Shown here: positions 19,055 through 28,678 of the stretch, in pieces | Position numbering within the stretch: position 1 is the stretch's first letter | Layout of the letters: the number at the start of each line of letters is the position of its first letter | Source: Desulfoluna spongiiphila | GTDB taxonomy: Bacteria; Desulfobacterota; Desulfobacteria; Desulfobacterales; Desulfolunaceae | Assembly (NCBI RefSeq): GCF_900101345.1 | Contig: NZ_FMUX01000002.1 | Span: forward strand, 434,001 to 498,000 | Length of the DNA: 64,000 nucleotides | Direction: 5' to 3' | The notes under the pieces: generated by a model | Told to the model about the DNA's origin: nothing | Seen by the model: only the letters and a program-made list of their open reading frames with translations | Database searches by the model: none | Translations under genes and position numbers: made by a program

Positions 19055-19064
19055 GATTGAGTTG

Positions 19065-22000
19065 TTACTGCCCGCCACGTAAGGCATCGATGAAACAGGC
19101 CGATGAGCCGGAACCGGACGCGGGGGGTTCGTCTTCGTCGGGATCGGTGTCGGGTTCCTCGGGGATGTAGGGTCCCATGCCGATGGCCACGAAGTGTTCG
19201 CCGTTGGAGACAAAGGGCGTGGGCCTGCTCTCACCGTTGGCTTTGTTGTAGGGTGAGAGCCCCAGTTGCCCCCACTGCACCACGGACTGATCCGCGGTCA
19301 TGGCGGGGAAACGTCCTTCGGGCAGGTGCTCGTCGTCGGGGACGGGGCCGAGGCCGATGATGATCTCGTCGGTGCCGTCGTTATTGATGTCCGTGGTGGC
19401 CGGGCGCGTCTCTCCCTGCATGCTGTTGTAGTCGTTCCAGTCCACGGTGAGCCAGCTGTGGTGGACCGGGGCGCCGTTGACATAGGTGGCGATCTCGGTG
19501 CGTCCTTCCCCGCCGGCCCCCAGGCCCAGGAGGATTTCATCCCGTCCGTCGCCGTCGATATCCCCACAGGTCGGCCAGGTGGCCCCGTTGGAAGCGTTGT
19601 ATTCGGTCCACTGGCTCTGTCCCCAGGCCTTGAGCTCAAAGGGGCCGTTCAGGTTGTTGTTGCAATCCTTGTCCAGGATGGCGTAGCGGCCGTTGGGCGT
19701 AAAGCTGGTGCTTTCGTCCGATCCCAGTCCCACCACGATCTCCATGCAGGGGTCGTCGTCGATGTTGCCGAAGGCGGGCCGGGTTTCCCCGATGGCCTCG
19801 TTGTAGGCATCCCAGGGGATCGAGGTCCACTGGCGGAGCGCGACGTTGCCGAGGCTGTATGAGAAGACAGCCAGTTTTCCCTGCCCCCCTTTGCCCAATC
19901 CCACCACAATTTCATCGACACCGTCTCCGTCGATGTCCCCGCATGCAGGCCATGTCTCTCCGTTTTCAGCGTTGTACTCTTCCCAGGGAATCTGCCCCCA
20001 GGCCAGGTGCTTGAAGTCATGGGAGATGATCTGGAAGTACCCGCCGGGAATGGAGGGATCCGAATCCACAGGCCCCAGACCAATCACCAATTCATTGTAG
20101 CCGTCTCCGTCCAGGTCGCCGCTGGCCACCCGGGCTTCGTTGTTGTTTTTCCTGTAGGCATCCCAGCCGATGCTGAGCCAGTCTCGGTGCTGCATGCGGC
20201 TGTCCAGGATCTCGATGGAGGCGTTGCCCGTATCGTCCGTAGGGTTGGTCTGCACGAGGGTATCGGTGACCTTGGTGGCGTCCGAATGCGACAGGCCGCC
20301 GTTGTCCGTTACCGTCAGCGTGAACTCAAGCTCCACGCCGCCCGGTGTGGATTTGGGCGCCACAAAGTGGACGACGGATGCCCCCGGGGGCGTCAGGGTC
20401 ACGGTGGGCCCGGCCGTCTGTTCCCAGGTCCAGGTGGAGATGCCGTCATCCGGATCCTGGGAGGAGGTTCCGTTTAAGGTGACCGTCTCTCCCTCCAGCA
20501 CGAACTGGTCTTCACCGGCATGGGCCACGGGGGCCTGGTTGACAAAGAGGATCTGAACGGCGGCGGTGTCCGTGGCCGTGAGCCCCTGGCTGTCCGTGAC
20601 GGTAACACGGAAGAGGAGCCTTGCCCCTCCGGCACCCACAATGGGGGCCGTGAAGGTGGGGCTGACGGTTTCAGCGTCGGACAGGAAAGCCGTAGGCCCT
20701 TCGATCTGTTCCCAGAGATAGCCGGCCAGGTTGTTGTCCGGGTCATGGCTTCCGGCCGCAGAGAGGGTGACGATGGCCCCTTCGTCCACCACCTGGTCGG
20801 GCCCAGCAGAGGCCACGGGGGGCTGGTTGACAAAGGCGATGGTAACGGTCACCTCGTCGGTGGCGAAAAGCCCGCCGTTGTCCGTGACCTTGAGACGGAA
20901 TGTCAGGGTGGCTTCGTCCATGGTGACATCCGGCGCGGTAAAGGTTGTGACGGCCTCATCGGGTGTTGCAAGGGCCACGTAGGGGCCGGAGACCTGCTCC
21001 CATCTGTAGGCTGCGATGCCGTCATCAGGATCCGAAGATTTCTCACCCGAGAGGGTTGCCGTGCTTTTTTCATCGGCGGAAAAATCTTCACCCGCCCTTG
21101 CCACCGGGGGCTGGTTGGTATCGGTGACGTTGATGATGACCTGGTCCGTAGCGGAGAGTCCGTCGTTGTCCGTGACCGTCAGTTCAAAGGTCAGGGTCGA
21201 TCCATCGGGACCATCGGCACGGGCGGTGAAGACCGGTGCCTCGGCCGAGGCATCGGACAGGGTCACCACCGGCCCGGTTTTCTGTGCCCAGCGGTAGGAT
21301 GCAATGGTGCCGTCGGGGTCGCTGGACCCTGCCGCGGAGAGGGTCACTTCCGTGCCGTTACGCACGGTCTGGCCGGGCCCGGCCTCGGCCACGGGGGGCT
21401 GGTTGAGGTTGGAGATGTTGACCAGCACGGTGTCGGTGCCGGTGAGGCCTCCTGTATCGGTCACGGTCACCATGAAGGTGAGCTGGGTACCGTCTGGGAT
21501 GTCGTCAGGAATCGTGACGGTGGGGGCCACAGCCGTTGTATCCGAAATGCCCGCCGGGGGGCCCAGGGTCTGGGTCCATGCATAGGAGGCGATGCCGTTG
21601 TCCGGGTCCGTGGAGCCCGCCGCCGAAAGGGTTACGGTCCCGCCTGCGGCCAGGGTCTGGTCGGCCCCGGCGTCGGCCACCGGGGGCTGGTTGACGAAGA
21701 TCACGTTGATGACGGTCTGTGCCGTGGCCGAAAGCCCGCGGCTGTCCGTCACGGTCAGTTTAAAGGTCAGGCTGCCCCCGGAGGGGCCCACGTCCGGAGC
21801 CGTGAAGCCGGCAACGGCGGTATCGGCGTCCATGAGGTCAACAGACGGTCCTTCCAGCTGTTCCCAGCGGTACGCGGCAATGGGGTCGTTGTCGGGGTCC
21901 GAGGAGTTGACCGCCGAGAGGGTGACGGGTTCCCCTTCCCGTGCGGTGCGGTCCGGCCCGGCATCAGCCACGGGGGGCTGGTTTTCATAGGTGACGTTCA

Positions 22001-24527
22001 CAAGGCTCGTGGCCGAATGGGTGGCTCCCTCATTGTCGGTGACCGTCAGCTGGAAGGTCAGGGCGGTGCCGTCGGCGTCCACATCGGGGGACGTAAAGGT
22101 TGCCGTTTCCGTGTCGGCACCGGAGAGGGCGACCACCGGCTCGTCGGCGGTGGGGACCTGTTCCCATGCAAAGGCGGTGATGGTGCCGTCCGGGTCGCTG
22201 GAGTTGGCACCGGACAGGGTCACCTCAGCCTGCTGGTCGACGGTCTGGTCCGGCCCGGCGTTGGCTTTTGGATTTCGGTTGACCTTGGTCAGGATCACCT
22301 GGGTGGTGTCCTGATCCGTGGCACCGTCCGCATCGGTGACCGTCAGGGTGAATTCAAGGGCGGTGTGGGACCCGACGTCGGGAGAGACAAAGCTGGGGGT
22401 GGCCGTGTCGGCGTTATCAAGGGTGACGGTCACCTTTGTGTTTGAGTCCGTGCGAGCCCAGGCGTAGCCGGTGATGGTGCCGTCCGGGTCGCTGGAGCCC
22501 GTACCGTTCAACACGACGGTGGTGGGGGTGCCGTCGGAGGTGATCTCCGGGTGGGTCTGGTCCGGGCCTGCGTTGGCCACGGGCGGCCTGTTGAGGCGCG
22601 TGATGGTGACAAGGACCCGATCCGAAGCGGTGGCGCCGTTGTCATCGGTGACGGTGAGCTCGAACTCCAGGGGGGTGTCCGCGGATACGGTGGGGGCCGT
22701 AAACCGTGGCGTGGGCGTGTCCGCATCCTGGAGCGAGACCGAAACCCCGCTGTTGGTATCGGTGCGGGCCCAGGCGTAGCGGGTGAGGGTACCGTCCGCA
22801 TCGCTGGAGCCGTTGCCGTTCAAGGTGACGACGGTGGGCACCCCACCGGTGGTTTCAGGATGGATTTGATCCGGGCCTGCGTTGGCCACGGGCGCCTGGT
22901 TCACGTGGGTGATGGTGGTGCGGACGCGGTCCGAGGCGGTGGCACCGCTGGTGTCTGTGACGGTGAGTTCAAACTCAAAGGTGGTGTTGGCCGAGACATC
23001 CGGGGCCACAAAGCTCGGGGTGGCCGTGTCGCTGTTCTGCAGCGAGATGGCGATGCCCGTCTGAGAGTCGATACGGGTCCAGGCGTACCCGGTGATGGAC
23101 CCGTCCGGGTCGCTGGAGGCGGAGCCGTCCAGGGTGACGGTCGTGGGGACCCCATCGGTGGTTTCGGGCCGGGTCTGGTCCGGTCCGGCGTTGGCCATGG
23201 GGGCCTGGTTGACGTTGGTGATGGTTATTGTTACGCGGTCGGCATCGGTGGCCCCGTTGTCGTCGGTCACCGTGAGCTCGAAGACAAGGTCGGTGTTGGT
23301 GGAGACGCTGGGCGCATTAAACGAGGGCCGCACGGCCGTGGGACTTGAGAGAATGGTGGACACGTCGGAGTGGGAGTCCACACGCCGCCAGTGGTAGGCG
23401 ATGATCGTGCCGTCTGAATCCGTGGAGCCCGAGGCATCCAGGGTGATGCGCGTGGGGATGCCGCCGATGGTTTCCGGGTGGGATTGATCAGAGCCGGCAT
23501 CGGCCGCAGGGGAGACGTTTCCACCGGGAAGGGGAATGGTCTTGGTGACTTCGTTTGTGAAGTCGGACGGCTGATTGCAGGCGTTGAAGGCCTTGACGGC
23601 AAAGTAGTAGGTGGTGTCCTGGGCCAGGCCGGGCACGGAGTAGACCATCTGGGGCGGAAGGGCCGCGGGTTGCGGGATGCTGGTGCTGTGGTCGGTGTAG
23701 GCCCCCGATTCCGTTCCCCAGTAGACGATATAGTACGAGGCCTCGGCCGAGGAGGGCCAGGTCAGGGTGGCGTCCCCTGTCTGCTCCACACGTTCGGTGA
23801 CGGTGACCGTCACCCGGTCGGTGTCTGTGGCCCCTTTGTCGTCGGTGACGGTGAGCTCGAACTCAAAGGCGACGTCCCCGGTTACTTCCGGTGCCGAAAA
23901 GGAGGCAGAGGCCGAACCGGCGTTCTGGAGCACCACGGTGTAGGCCGTGTTCGTGTCCACACGGCTCCAGGCATAGCTGGCAATGGAGCCATCCGGATCA
24001 CTGGATGCGGTGCCGCTCAGGGTCACGGAGGTAGGAGACCCGTCGGTGGTGTCCGGGTGCCGCTGATCTGAACCGGCATTGGCCACAGGGGGCGTGTTTG
24101 CACCCGGCAGGGCAATGGTCTTGGACACTTCGTTGGAAAAGTCCGAGGCCCCGTTGCAGGCGTTAAACCCTTTGACGGCAAAAAAATAGGTGGTGCCTTC
24201 GGACAGGCCGGGCACCACATGGGTGATCTGGGAGGTCAGGGGCGAGGGCTGCGGAATGTTGGCGCTCTGCTGGCCGTATTCACCGGAGCTGGTGCCCCAA
24301 TAGACGACGTAATGAGCGGCTTCGGCGGCAGGGGGCCAGGAGAGGGTGGCCTCCCCTGCGTGGGCCCCCATGGGGGCGAGAAGCCAGAAAACAAAAGCCC
24401 ACAGGACGAAAAGGGAGCGAAACCCCATCCGAAGGAGGGGCCGCGTTCGCTCCGAGCCATGGGAGGTGCTGACGGGAACATTCCAGGTGCGTGTGCGTAA
24501 ATCTCGTGTTGCGGGCGTGTATCTCAT
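19065..24527 (-). CDS. Giant secreted PKD-repeat / fibronectin III / FG-GAP-like repeat protein
   Basis: A 1,820-residue exported protein. The N-terminal part has a hydrophobic signal segment (SLFVLWAFVFWLLAPMGAHA), so the real start could be Met34 (24428); the upstream ATG is kept because neither has a clear ribosome site. Two fibronectin-III-like domains (about 59-140 and 250-335; TYFFAVKGFNACN, TYYFAVKAFNACN) interleave with twelve PKD-like domains, each opening N-x-x-P-x-A-x-A-G. Residues about 1470-1785 hold six repeats of about 50 residues of the form W-x5-W-x2-Y-N ... GDIDGDGxDEIVxGLG, FG-GAP/VCBS-like with Ca-binding DxDxDG loops. The end is acidic/Pro then GSGSSACFIDALRGGQ. PKD and FG-GAP domains typically mediate surface adhesion and carbohydrate or protein contacts. 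It is last in an operon with Wzz-like and CpsD-like genes. Confidence 0.88.
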   Translation of the reverse strand: MRYTPATRDLRTRTWNVPVSTSHGSERTRPLLRMGFRSLFVLWAFVFWLLAPMGAHAGEATLSWPPAAEAAHYVVYWGTSSGEYGQQSANIPQPSPLTSQITHVVPGLSEGTTYFFAVKGFNACNGASDFSNEVSKTIALPGANTPPVANAGSDQRHPDTTDGSPTSVTLSGTASSDPDGSIASYAWSRVDTNTAYTVVLQNAGSASASFSAPEVTGDVAFEFELTVTDDKGATDTDRVTVTVTERVEQTGDATLTWPSSAEASYYIVYWGTESGAYTDHSTSIPQPAALPPQMVYSVPGLAQDTTYYFAVKAFNACNQPSDFTNEVTKTIPLPGGNVSPAADAGSDQSHPETIGGIPTRITLDASGSTDSDGTIIAYHWRRVDSHSDVSTILSSPTAVRPSFNAPSVSTNTDLVFELTVTDDNGATDADRVTITITNVNQAPMANAGPDQTRPETTDGVPTTVTLDGSASSDPDGSITGYAWTRIDSQTGIAISLQNSDTATPSFVAPDVSANTTFEFELTVTDTSGATASDRVRTTITHVNQAPVANAGPDQIHPETTGGVPTVVTLNGNGSSDADGTLTRYAWARTDTNSGVSVSLQDADTPTPRFTAPTVSADTPLEFELTVTDDNGATASDRVLVTITRLNRPPVANAGPDQTHPEITSDGTPTTVVLNGTGSSDPDGTITGYAWARTDSNTKVTVTLDNADTATPSFVSPDVGSHTALEFTLTVTDADGATDQDTTQVILTKVNRNPKANAGPDQTVDQQAEVTLSGANSSDPDGTITAFAWEQVPTADEPVVALSGADTETATFTSPDVDADGTALTFQLTVTDNEGATHSATSLVNVTYENQPPVADAGPDRTAREGEPVTLSAVNSSDPDNDPIAAYRWEQLEGPSVDLMDADTAVAGFTAPDVGPSGGSLTFKLTVTDSRGLSATAQTVINVIFVNQPPVADAGADQTLAAGGTVTLSAAGSTDPDNGIASYAWTQTLGPPAGISDTTAVAPTVTIPDDIPDGTQLTFMVTVTDTGGLTGTDTVLVNISNLNQPPVAEAGPGQTVRNGTEVTLSAAGSSDPDGTIASYRWAQKTGPVVTLSDASAEAPVFTARADGPDGSTLTFELTVTDNDGLSATDQVIINVTDTNQPPVARAGEDFSADEKSTATLSGEKSSDPDDGIAAYRWEQVSGPYVALATPDEAVTTFTAPDVTMDEATLTFRLKVTDNGGLFATDEVTVTIAFVNQPPVASAGPDQVVDEGAIVTLSAAGSHDPDNNLAGYLWEQIEGPTAFLSDAETVSPTFTAPIVGAGGARLLFRVTVTDSQGLTATDTAAVQILFVNQAPVAHAGEDQFVLEGETVTLNGTSSQDPDDGISTWTWEQTAGPTVTLTPPGASVVHFVAPKSTPGGVELEFTLTVTDNGGLSHSDATKVTDTLVQTNPTDDTGNASIEILDSRMQHRDWLSIGWDAYRKNNNEARVASGDLDGDGYNELVIGLGPVDSDPSIPGGYFQIISHDFKHLAWGQIPWEEYNAENGETWPACGDIDGDGVDEIVVGLGKGGQGKLAVFSYSLGNVALRQWTSIPWDAYNEAIGETRPAFGNIDDDPCMEIVVGLGSDESTSFTPNGRYAILDKDCNNNLNGPFELKAWGQSQWTEYNASNGATWPTCGDIDGDGRDEILLGLGAGGEGRTEIATYVNGAPVHHSWLTVDWNDYNSMQGETRPATTDINNDGTDEIIIGLGPVPDDEHLPEGRFPAMTADQSVVQWGQLGLSPYNKANGESRPTPFVSNGEHFVAIGMGPYIPEEPDTDPDEDEPPASGSGSSACFIDALRGGQ

Positions 24528-24538
24528 TACGTTTCTGC

Positions 24539-25300
24539 TTATAAGTCATGGTGTTGGGGGGTGTCTTTCCCAACGGGTATTGCATTTAAGTTCGGGAGCC
24601 GGCCCAAAATCGGAAGCCGGGTGTCTTCGGCAATCTGTTTTTCGGATTTGTAGGAGCTGTCCATGGTGTCCAACAGGATGTGCACAAAGACAAAGGCCGC
24701 GAGCCCAGCAAAGAGCCACAGGAGCGTGGGCAGGGCCCGGTCGCTGCTCCAGGCAAGGCGTGTGGCCGGTGCCAGGGGGTCCATGCGGGGAACGTCGATG
24801 ACCGGTGCCTTGATGTGGGCGCCCTGTCGCTTGTACCCCTCCTGGATTCTCTGGTGGAGGGTGGTGCTGTAGTAAAAGACCAGGTGGCTTCCCAGTTCCT
24901 TGTCACTCCCCGTGTAAATGGTTCGCAGGTTGTTGTCCTCGACCCTGAGCGTCAGGTTGGTCAGTGCCTCATTGTAGATCGTGTTGGTTTTTTTCGGAGA
25001 GATGGGCAGCCCGTAGCCCCGGGGGTATCCCATGATGCGCTGGGAGTTGAAATTGCTTTTGACGAACGACTCCCAGCGAGAGGGGCTTGAGAGAAGGGGG
25101 GCCAAAGGGGCCACCCCGGTGGGGGAGCCTGTCTGGGCCACCGGGGCGTCCTGGGGAACGGCAAAACTGGATGAAAGGGTGTATACGCTTGGCGTCAAGG
25201 CCATATAGCCGACATACACCAGGGGCGGGATCAGGACCATCCAGAAAAAGATCCAATGTGCGGTAAGGCGATAGGCCAATCGCTCAAGGTAAAAAATCAT
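24539..25300 (-). CDS. Wzz-like polysaccharide chain-length / co-polymerase membrane protein
   Basis: A 253-residue protein with one membrane segment near the N terminus (about 17-36, FFWMVLIPPLVYVGYMA), a periplasmic middle, and a second membrane segment near residues 200-222 (LLWLFAGLAAFVFVHILL). This is the Wzz/chain-length-determinant layout, though smaller than most. The cytoplasmic tail is short (KSEKQIAEDTRLPILGRLPN), resembling the linker that joins a BY-kinase domain in other proteins. ATG 25300 has GAGGT just upstream and is preferred over the GTG at 25312. The CpsD-like ATPase ends 22 bases upstream and the PKD protein starts 11 bases downstream, so the three are one operon. Confidence 0.72.
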   Translation of the reverse strand: MIFYLERLAYRLTAHWIFFWMVLIPPLVYVGYMALTPSVYTLSSSFAVPQDAPVAQTGSPTGVAPLAPLLSSPSRWESFVKSNFNSQRIMGYPRGYGLPISPKKTNTIYNEALTNLTLRVEDNNLRTIYTGSDKELGSHLVFYYSTTLHQRIQEGYKRQGAHIKAPVIDVPRMDPLAPATRLAWSSDRALPTLLWLFAGLAAFVFVHILLDTMDSSYKSEKQIAEDTRLPILGRLPNLNAIPVGKDTPQHHDL

Positions 25301-25322
25301 GGTCAACCTCACGATATCGCGG

Positions 25323-26042
25323 TTAGCGGTTAGAGGGTAATAAACGCGTGCCGGCTTTCCCCGTCCCGTGGCGACGTGCGGGGCCGTGGCTCAAGGGCGA
25401 CAAGGGGTTTCGCCACTGGTTGGCGACAATGCCGAGCACGAGGGCACCGCTGGACTGGAGGGCGCAGCAGGCACGCTTGGTTTTTGACTTGGGGGTGACA
25501 TGGGTCAGGGCCACGAGGATCACCCCGTCGGCGGCTTTGCCTAACAGCATGGGGTCGTTCATGTTGCGGTTCGTGGGGTAGACGGCCGAGGCGTCGATGA
25601 AGATCAGGTCGTACCTGTTTTTGGCCTCGTTGATCAGGGCGGCCTGGCTGGGAATGGAGCTGGCGTCGTTCCAGCTCTCCGATCCGGTGAAGGCGGCGGC
25701 CGTGAGGATGGACAGGTCCCCCATGCCCGGCACGGCGATGACTTTGTCCAGGACATCGCGGGACGAACTCGGCGGGGGCTCTGCGGGGATGCCGAATTGT
25801 GTGTGCACCTCCGGAGAAAACCAGTTGTAATCGATAAGCAGCACCTTTTTCCCTTTTTCCCCGGCGGCCAGGGCGGCCAGGTTGCAGGCCAGGGTGGTCT
25901 TTCCCTCACCCCACCAGCCGCTGGTGATGAGAACGCTCCGGGGCGGAGAGGCCCCTTTCTGTTCAAACACGACGGAGTAGATGCGTCGTGTCTCAGCACT
26001 GTTCCTGAGGGTGGATGACGTGTTGCTGTGTTTCCTGTCCAT
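25323..26042 (-). CDS. CpsD/CapB-like exopolysaccharide ATPase (BY-kinase family)
   Basis: A 239-residue P-loop ATPase. Visible are Walker A WWGEGKTTLACNLA (residues about 46-60), Walker A' region VLLIDYNWF and Walker B DLIFIDAS. This matches the cytoplasmic kinase/ATPase that works with Wzz-like proteins in capsule or EPS export. There is no C-terminal tyrosine cluster, so autophosphorylation of the classical kind may be absent. The start at 26042 has AAGGAT upstream; an in-frame extension to 26210 lacks such a site. First gene of the - strand operon with the Wzz-like and PKD proteins. Confidence 0.78.
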   Translation of the reverse strand: MDRKHSNTSSTLRNSAETRRIYSVVFEQKGASPPRSVLITSGWWGEGKTTLACNLAALAAGEKGKKVLLIDYNWFSPEVHTQFGIPAEPPPSSSRDVLDKVIAVPGMGDLSILTAAAFTGSESWNDASSIPSQAALINEAKNRYDLIFIDASAVYPTNRNMNDPMLLGKAADGVILVALTHVTPKSKTKRACCALQSSGALVLGIVANQWRNPLSPLSHGPARRHGTGKAGTRLLPSNR

Positions 26043-26719
26043 GGTGTATCCTTGACTATGGTGTTGATAAGATACGTATAACGGGTCCGTACACATGGCC
26101 ACCGGCGTCCTCCGGGCGCAGGCCTTGCTCGGCAAGGCGTGTTGTGTCTCCGGAAAAGGGCTCGTGGGGCCACGCGGCGCATTGCAGATGAACACAAAAG
26201 CACCTGCCACCAGAACAATGGGTCCGGTCGCTTGATGCGTGGGTATGTACGAACATCGGTATGTTAAAACAGAATCATTTCAGGAAGGAATTACAGCGGG
26301 TTGGGGCGTCTGTTTCGTCAGGTTGTGAGGCTGCGGGACGTCTTGTCTGGTGAGGCTCAAGGGGAGATGATGAATCCTGTGTATGTATTCCAAATATAGT
26401 TGAATGTGTTCTTGTTTTCAATGCAAATTAAGGTGACACCCCTTGTTTTTTTTAATGAGTATTGTTCCGGGAAAGGGAGCTCAAGGGGGCGCTGTGGAGC
26501 GGACGGAACAGGGCCACGGCGGCATCTGGCCGCCTGCCTGTCGGCGTTCACAACGCCAACCGTTTTTTTGCTCTAAGCCCCTTCTGACGGGCTATCCTGC
26601 TTGTATTATCGGTGCAATGCACGTATATCTGTCTTGCATTGAGGGGGCACCCACGACAGACCATGGGCAACGACCGGAGTCGGGTTGACTGGACGGATTG
26701 GAACAGGGAGCGGTAAGGC
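26043..26719. other. Divergent intergenic region between CpsD-like and mlaE genes
   Basis: About 680 bases that must hold the promoters of both divergent operons. An AT-rich patch (26375-26455) interrupts the GC-rich context. I could not fix a convincing -35/-10 pair. Small open frames here look spurious. No copy of the intergenic repeat is present. Confidence 0.6.
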
Positions 26720-27841
26720 ATGCAGGAGCAGGGCGGTATCACCATCACAACGGAGCAGGGGCAAGGCGTGATTCGCCTGTACGGCCCCTGGCGCCAGGCC
26801 GGTCCGAAGCTCCGGCTTTCGGAGTCCGTCCATGCCCTGGAAGCGGCCCGGCAGGTGCGCTTTGACACCACAGGCCTTGTCAGCTGGGATTCCCGGCTGG
26901 CCGTTTTTGTGAGCGGGCTGGTTGCCGACCTCAAATCCCGGGACGTGGCCGTGGATGAGGAGGGGATTCCCAAGGGGATGCTCCGGCTCATGGCCCTGGC
27001 CGCCCAGGGGGCCGGGGGCGATGCCGTTCCGGTTGAGGCGCCCCGGGAATCCCTGCTGCTGCGTGCGGGCCTTAAAACCACCGCTGCGTGGATGGTGCTC
27101 GTGGATACCCTCTCCTTTGTGGGGGAGGTGGCCCTGGGCCTGGGCCGGGTTCTCACCGGCAGGGGCCGCTTCAGGCGCGACGATTTTTTTCTTCTCCTCC
27201 AGGACTGCGGGGCGTCGGCCCTTCCCATCGTTTCCCTTATCAGCCTTGTCATCGGTGTGATTTTTGCCTTTGTGGGCTCGGTGCAGCTCAAGCTGTTCGG
27301 GGCCCAGATTTATGTGGCCGACATTGTCGGCCTTGCCATGGCCCGTGAGCTCGGGGCCATGATGACGGGCATCATCATGGCCGGGCGCACCGGCGCCGCC
27401 TTTGCCGCTCAACTCGGTACCATGCAGGTCAATGAAGAGGTGGACGCCCTCACCACCATGGGGTTGAACCCGGCGGAGTACCTGGTGATACCGAGGATGG
27501 TGGCCCTGGTGCTGATGATGCCCCTGCTTTGTCTGTATGCGGATTTCCTGGGCATCGGGGGCGGCATGGCCATCGGGGTGGGGATGCTGGACATCCCCTG
27601 GGTTCAGTACTGGAACCAGACCCGGGCAGCCCTTGACATCACCCAGTTCATGCACGGCATCCTCAAGAGCATCCTGTACGGCGTCATCATTGCCATGGCC
27701 GGCTGCTATCACGGCATGCGATGCGGGCGCAGCGCCTCGGATGTGGGGGATGCGGCCACACGGGCCGTGGTCGCCTCCATTGTGGGCATTATCATCGCCG
27801 ACGGCCTCATCGCCGTGGTCACCAGCATCATCGGAATCTAA
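26720..27841 (+). CDS. mlaE: MlaE-type lipid ABC transporter permease with N-terminal STAS-like domain
   Basis: A 373-residue inner-membrane permease of the Mla/Mce phospholipid transport system. Residues about 1-105 form a STAS-like domain (GQGVIRLYGPWR, then FDTTGLVSWDSRLAVFV). Residues about 120-373 are the MlaE permease, with RDDFFLLLQDCG, FVGSVQLKLFGAQIYVADIVG, the signature ARELGAMMTGIIMAGRTGAA, then QVNEEVDALTTMGLNP and further membrane helices. In E. coli the STAS partner MlaB is a separate protein, so here it appears fused. GGTAAGG lies before the ATG. Followed directly by mlaF and mlaD. Confidence 0.9.
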   Translation: MQEQGGITITTEQGQGVIRLYGPWRQAGPKLRLSESVHALEAARQVRFDTTGLVSWDSRLAVFVSGLVADLKSRDVAVDEEGIPKGMLRLMALAAQGAGGDAVPVEAPRESLLLRAGLKTTAAWMVLVDTLSFVGEVALGLGRVLTGRGRFRRDDFFLLLQDCGASALPIVSLISLVIGVIFAFVGSVQLKLFGAQIYVADIVGLAMARELGAMMTGIIMAGRTGAAFAAQLGTMQVNEEVDALTTMGLNPAEYLVIPRMVALVLMMPLLCLYADFLGIGGGMAIGVGMLDIPWVQYWNQTRAALDITQFMHGILKSILYGVIIAMAGCYHGMRCGRSASDVGDAATRAVVASIVGIIIADGLIAVVTSIIGI

Positions 27842-27842
27842 C

Positions 27843-28613
27843 ATGACCAGGACACGAACCGGGGAGCCCCCCTTAAAAGTGACGGACCTCACCATGGCCT
27901 ACGGCCCGAGGGTGATACAACGGAATCTCACCTTTGAGGTGGGCCAAGGGGAGATTTTTATCATCATGGGGGGCAGCGGCTGCGGAAAGAGCACCTTGCT
28001 CCGCCACCTTGTGGGGTTGAAGGAACCCGCCCGGGGAAAGGTGTTCCATGGCCCGACCTCCCTGTACGATGTACCCTCCCGGGAGCAGAGCGCCCTGATG
28101 CAGCGCATCGGGATCCTCTACCAGAGCGGGGCGCTTTTCAGCTCCATGACCCTGTTTGAAAACGTGGCCCTTCCCCTGTATCAGTACAGCGACTACACCC
28201 CGTCGGAGATCCGGGAGCTGGTGATGTTCAAGCTCTCCCTTGTGGGGCTGGGCGGATTTGAAGAGCACCTTCCGGCAGAGATCAGCGGCGGCATGAAGAA
28301 ACGGGCGGGGCTGGCCCGGGCCATGGCCCTTGACCCCGAGGTCCTCTTTTTTGACGAACCCTCGGCAGGCCTCGACCCGGTGAGTGCCCGCCGCCTGGAT
28401 GATCTGATCCTGGAACTCAAGGAGTCCCTGGGGGCAACCATCGTGGTGGTGACCCACGAGCTGGCCAGTATCTTTGCCATCGGCACCGATTCGGTTTTTC
28501 TGGACGCGGAGACGAAAACCATGATCGCCTCCGGCAACCCCAGGGAGCTTCTCGACCGGTCCGAGGATGCCCGGGTGATTCGATTTTTAACGCGTGGTGC
28601 AGACGACCAGTAG
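27843..28613 (+). CDS. mlaF: MlaF-type lipid ABC transporter ATP-binding protein
   Basis: A 256-residue ABC ATPase. Walker A is GGSGCGKSTLLRH, the signature is EISGGMKKRAGLARAMA, Walker B is VLFFDEPSAGLDP, and the H-loop is VVVTHEL. The MKKR form of the signature is characteristic of Mla/Mce ATPases. It starts one base after the mlaE stop; the longer open frame back to 27537 overlaps mlaE and is not used. It powers the MlaE permease. Confidence 0.92.
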   Translation: MTRTRTGEPPLKVTDLTMAYGPRVIQRNLTFEVGQGEIFIIMGGSGCGKSTLLRHLVGLKEPARGKVFHGPTSLYDVPSREQSALMQRIGILYQSGALFSSMTLFENVALPLYQYSDYTPSEIRELVMFKLSLVGLGGFEEHLPAEISGGMKKRAGLARAMALDPEVLFFDEPSAGLDPVSARRLDDLILELKESLGATIVVVTHELASIFAIGTDSVFLDAETKTMIASGNPRELLDRSEDARVIRFLTRGADDQ

Positions 28614-28678
28614 CCATGGTGTGACGTTGGGGAAGGGTTCCTTCCCTGCAGAAGGGAACCAAACCAATTGGAGCGGGC

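Noticed and set aside
20520..22445. 641-residue open frame opposite the PKD protein
   Set aside because: A shadow of the repeated PKD coding sequence; its own repeats only mirror the real protein.
26443..26688. 81-residue open frame before mlaE
   Set aside because: No ribosome site or homology; composition fits untranslated DNA.
26606..27895. Long - strand open frame across mlaE
   Set aside because: Covers the MlaE gene in antisense, with a low-complexity His/Gly translation.
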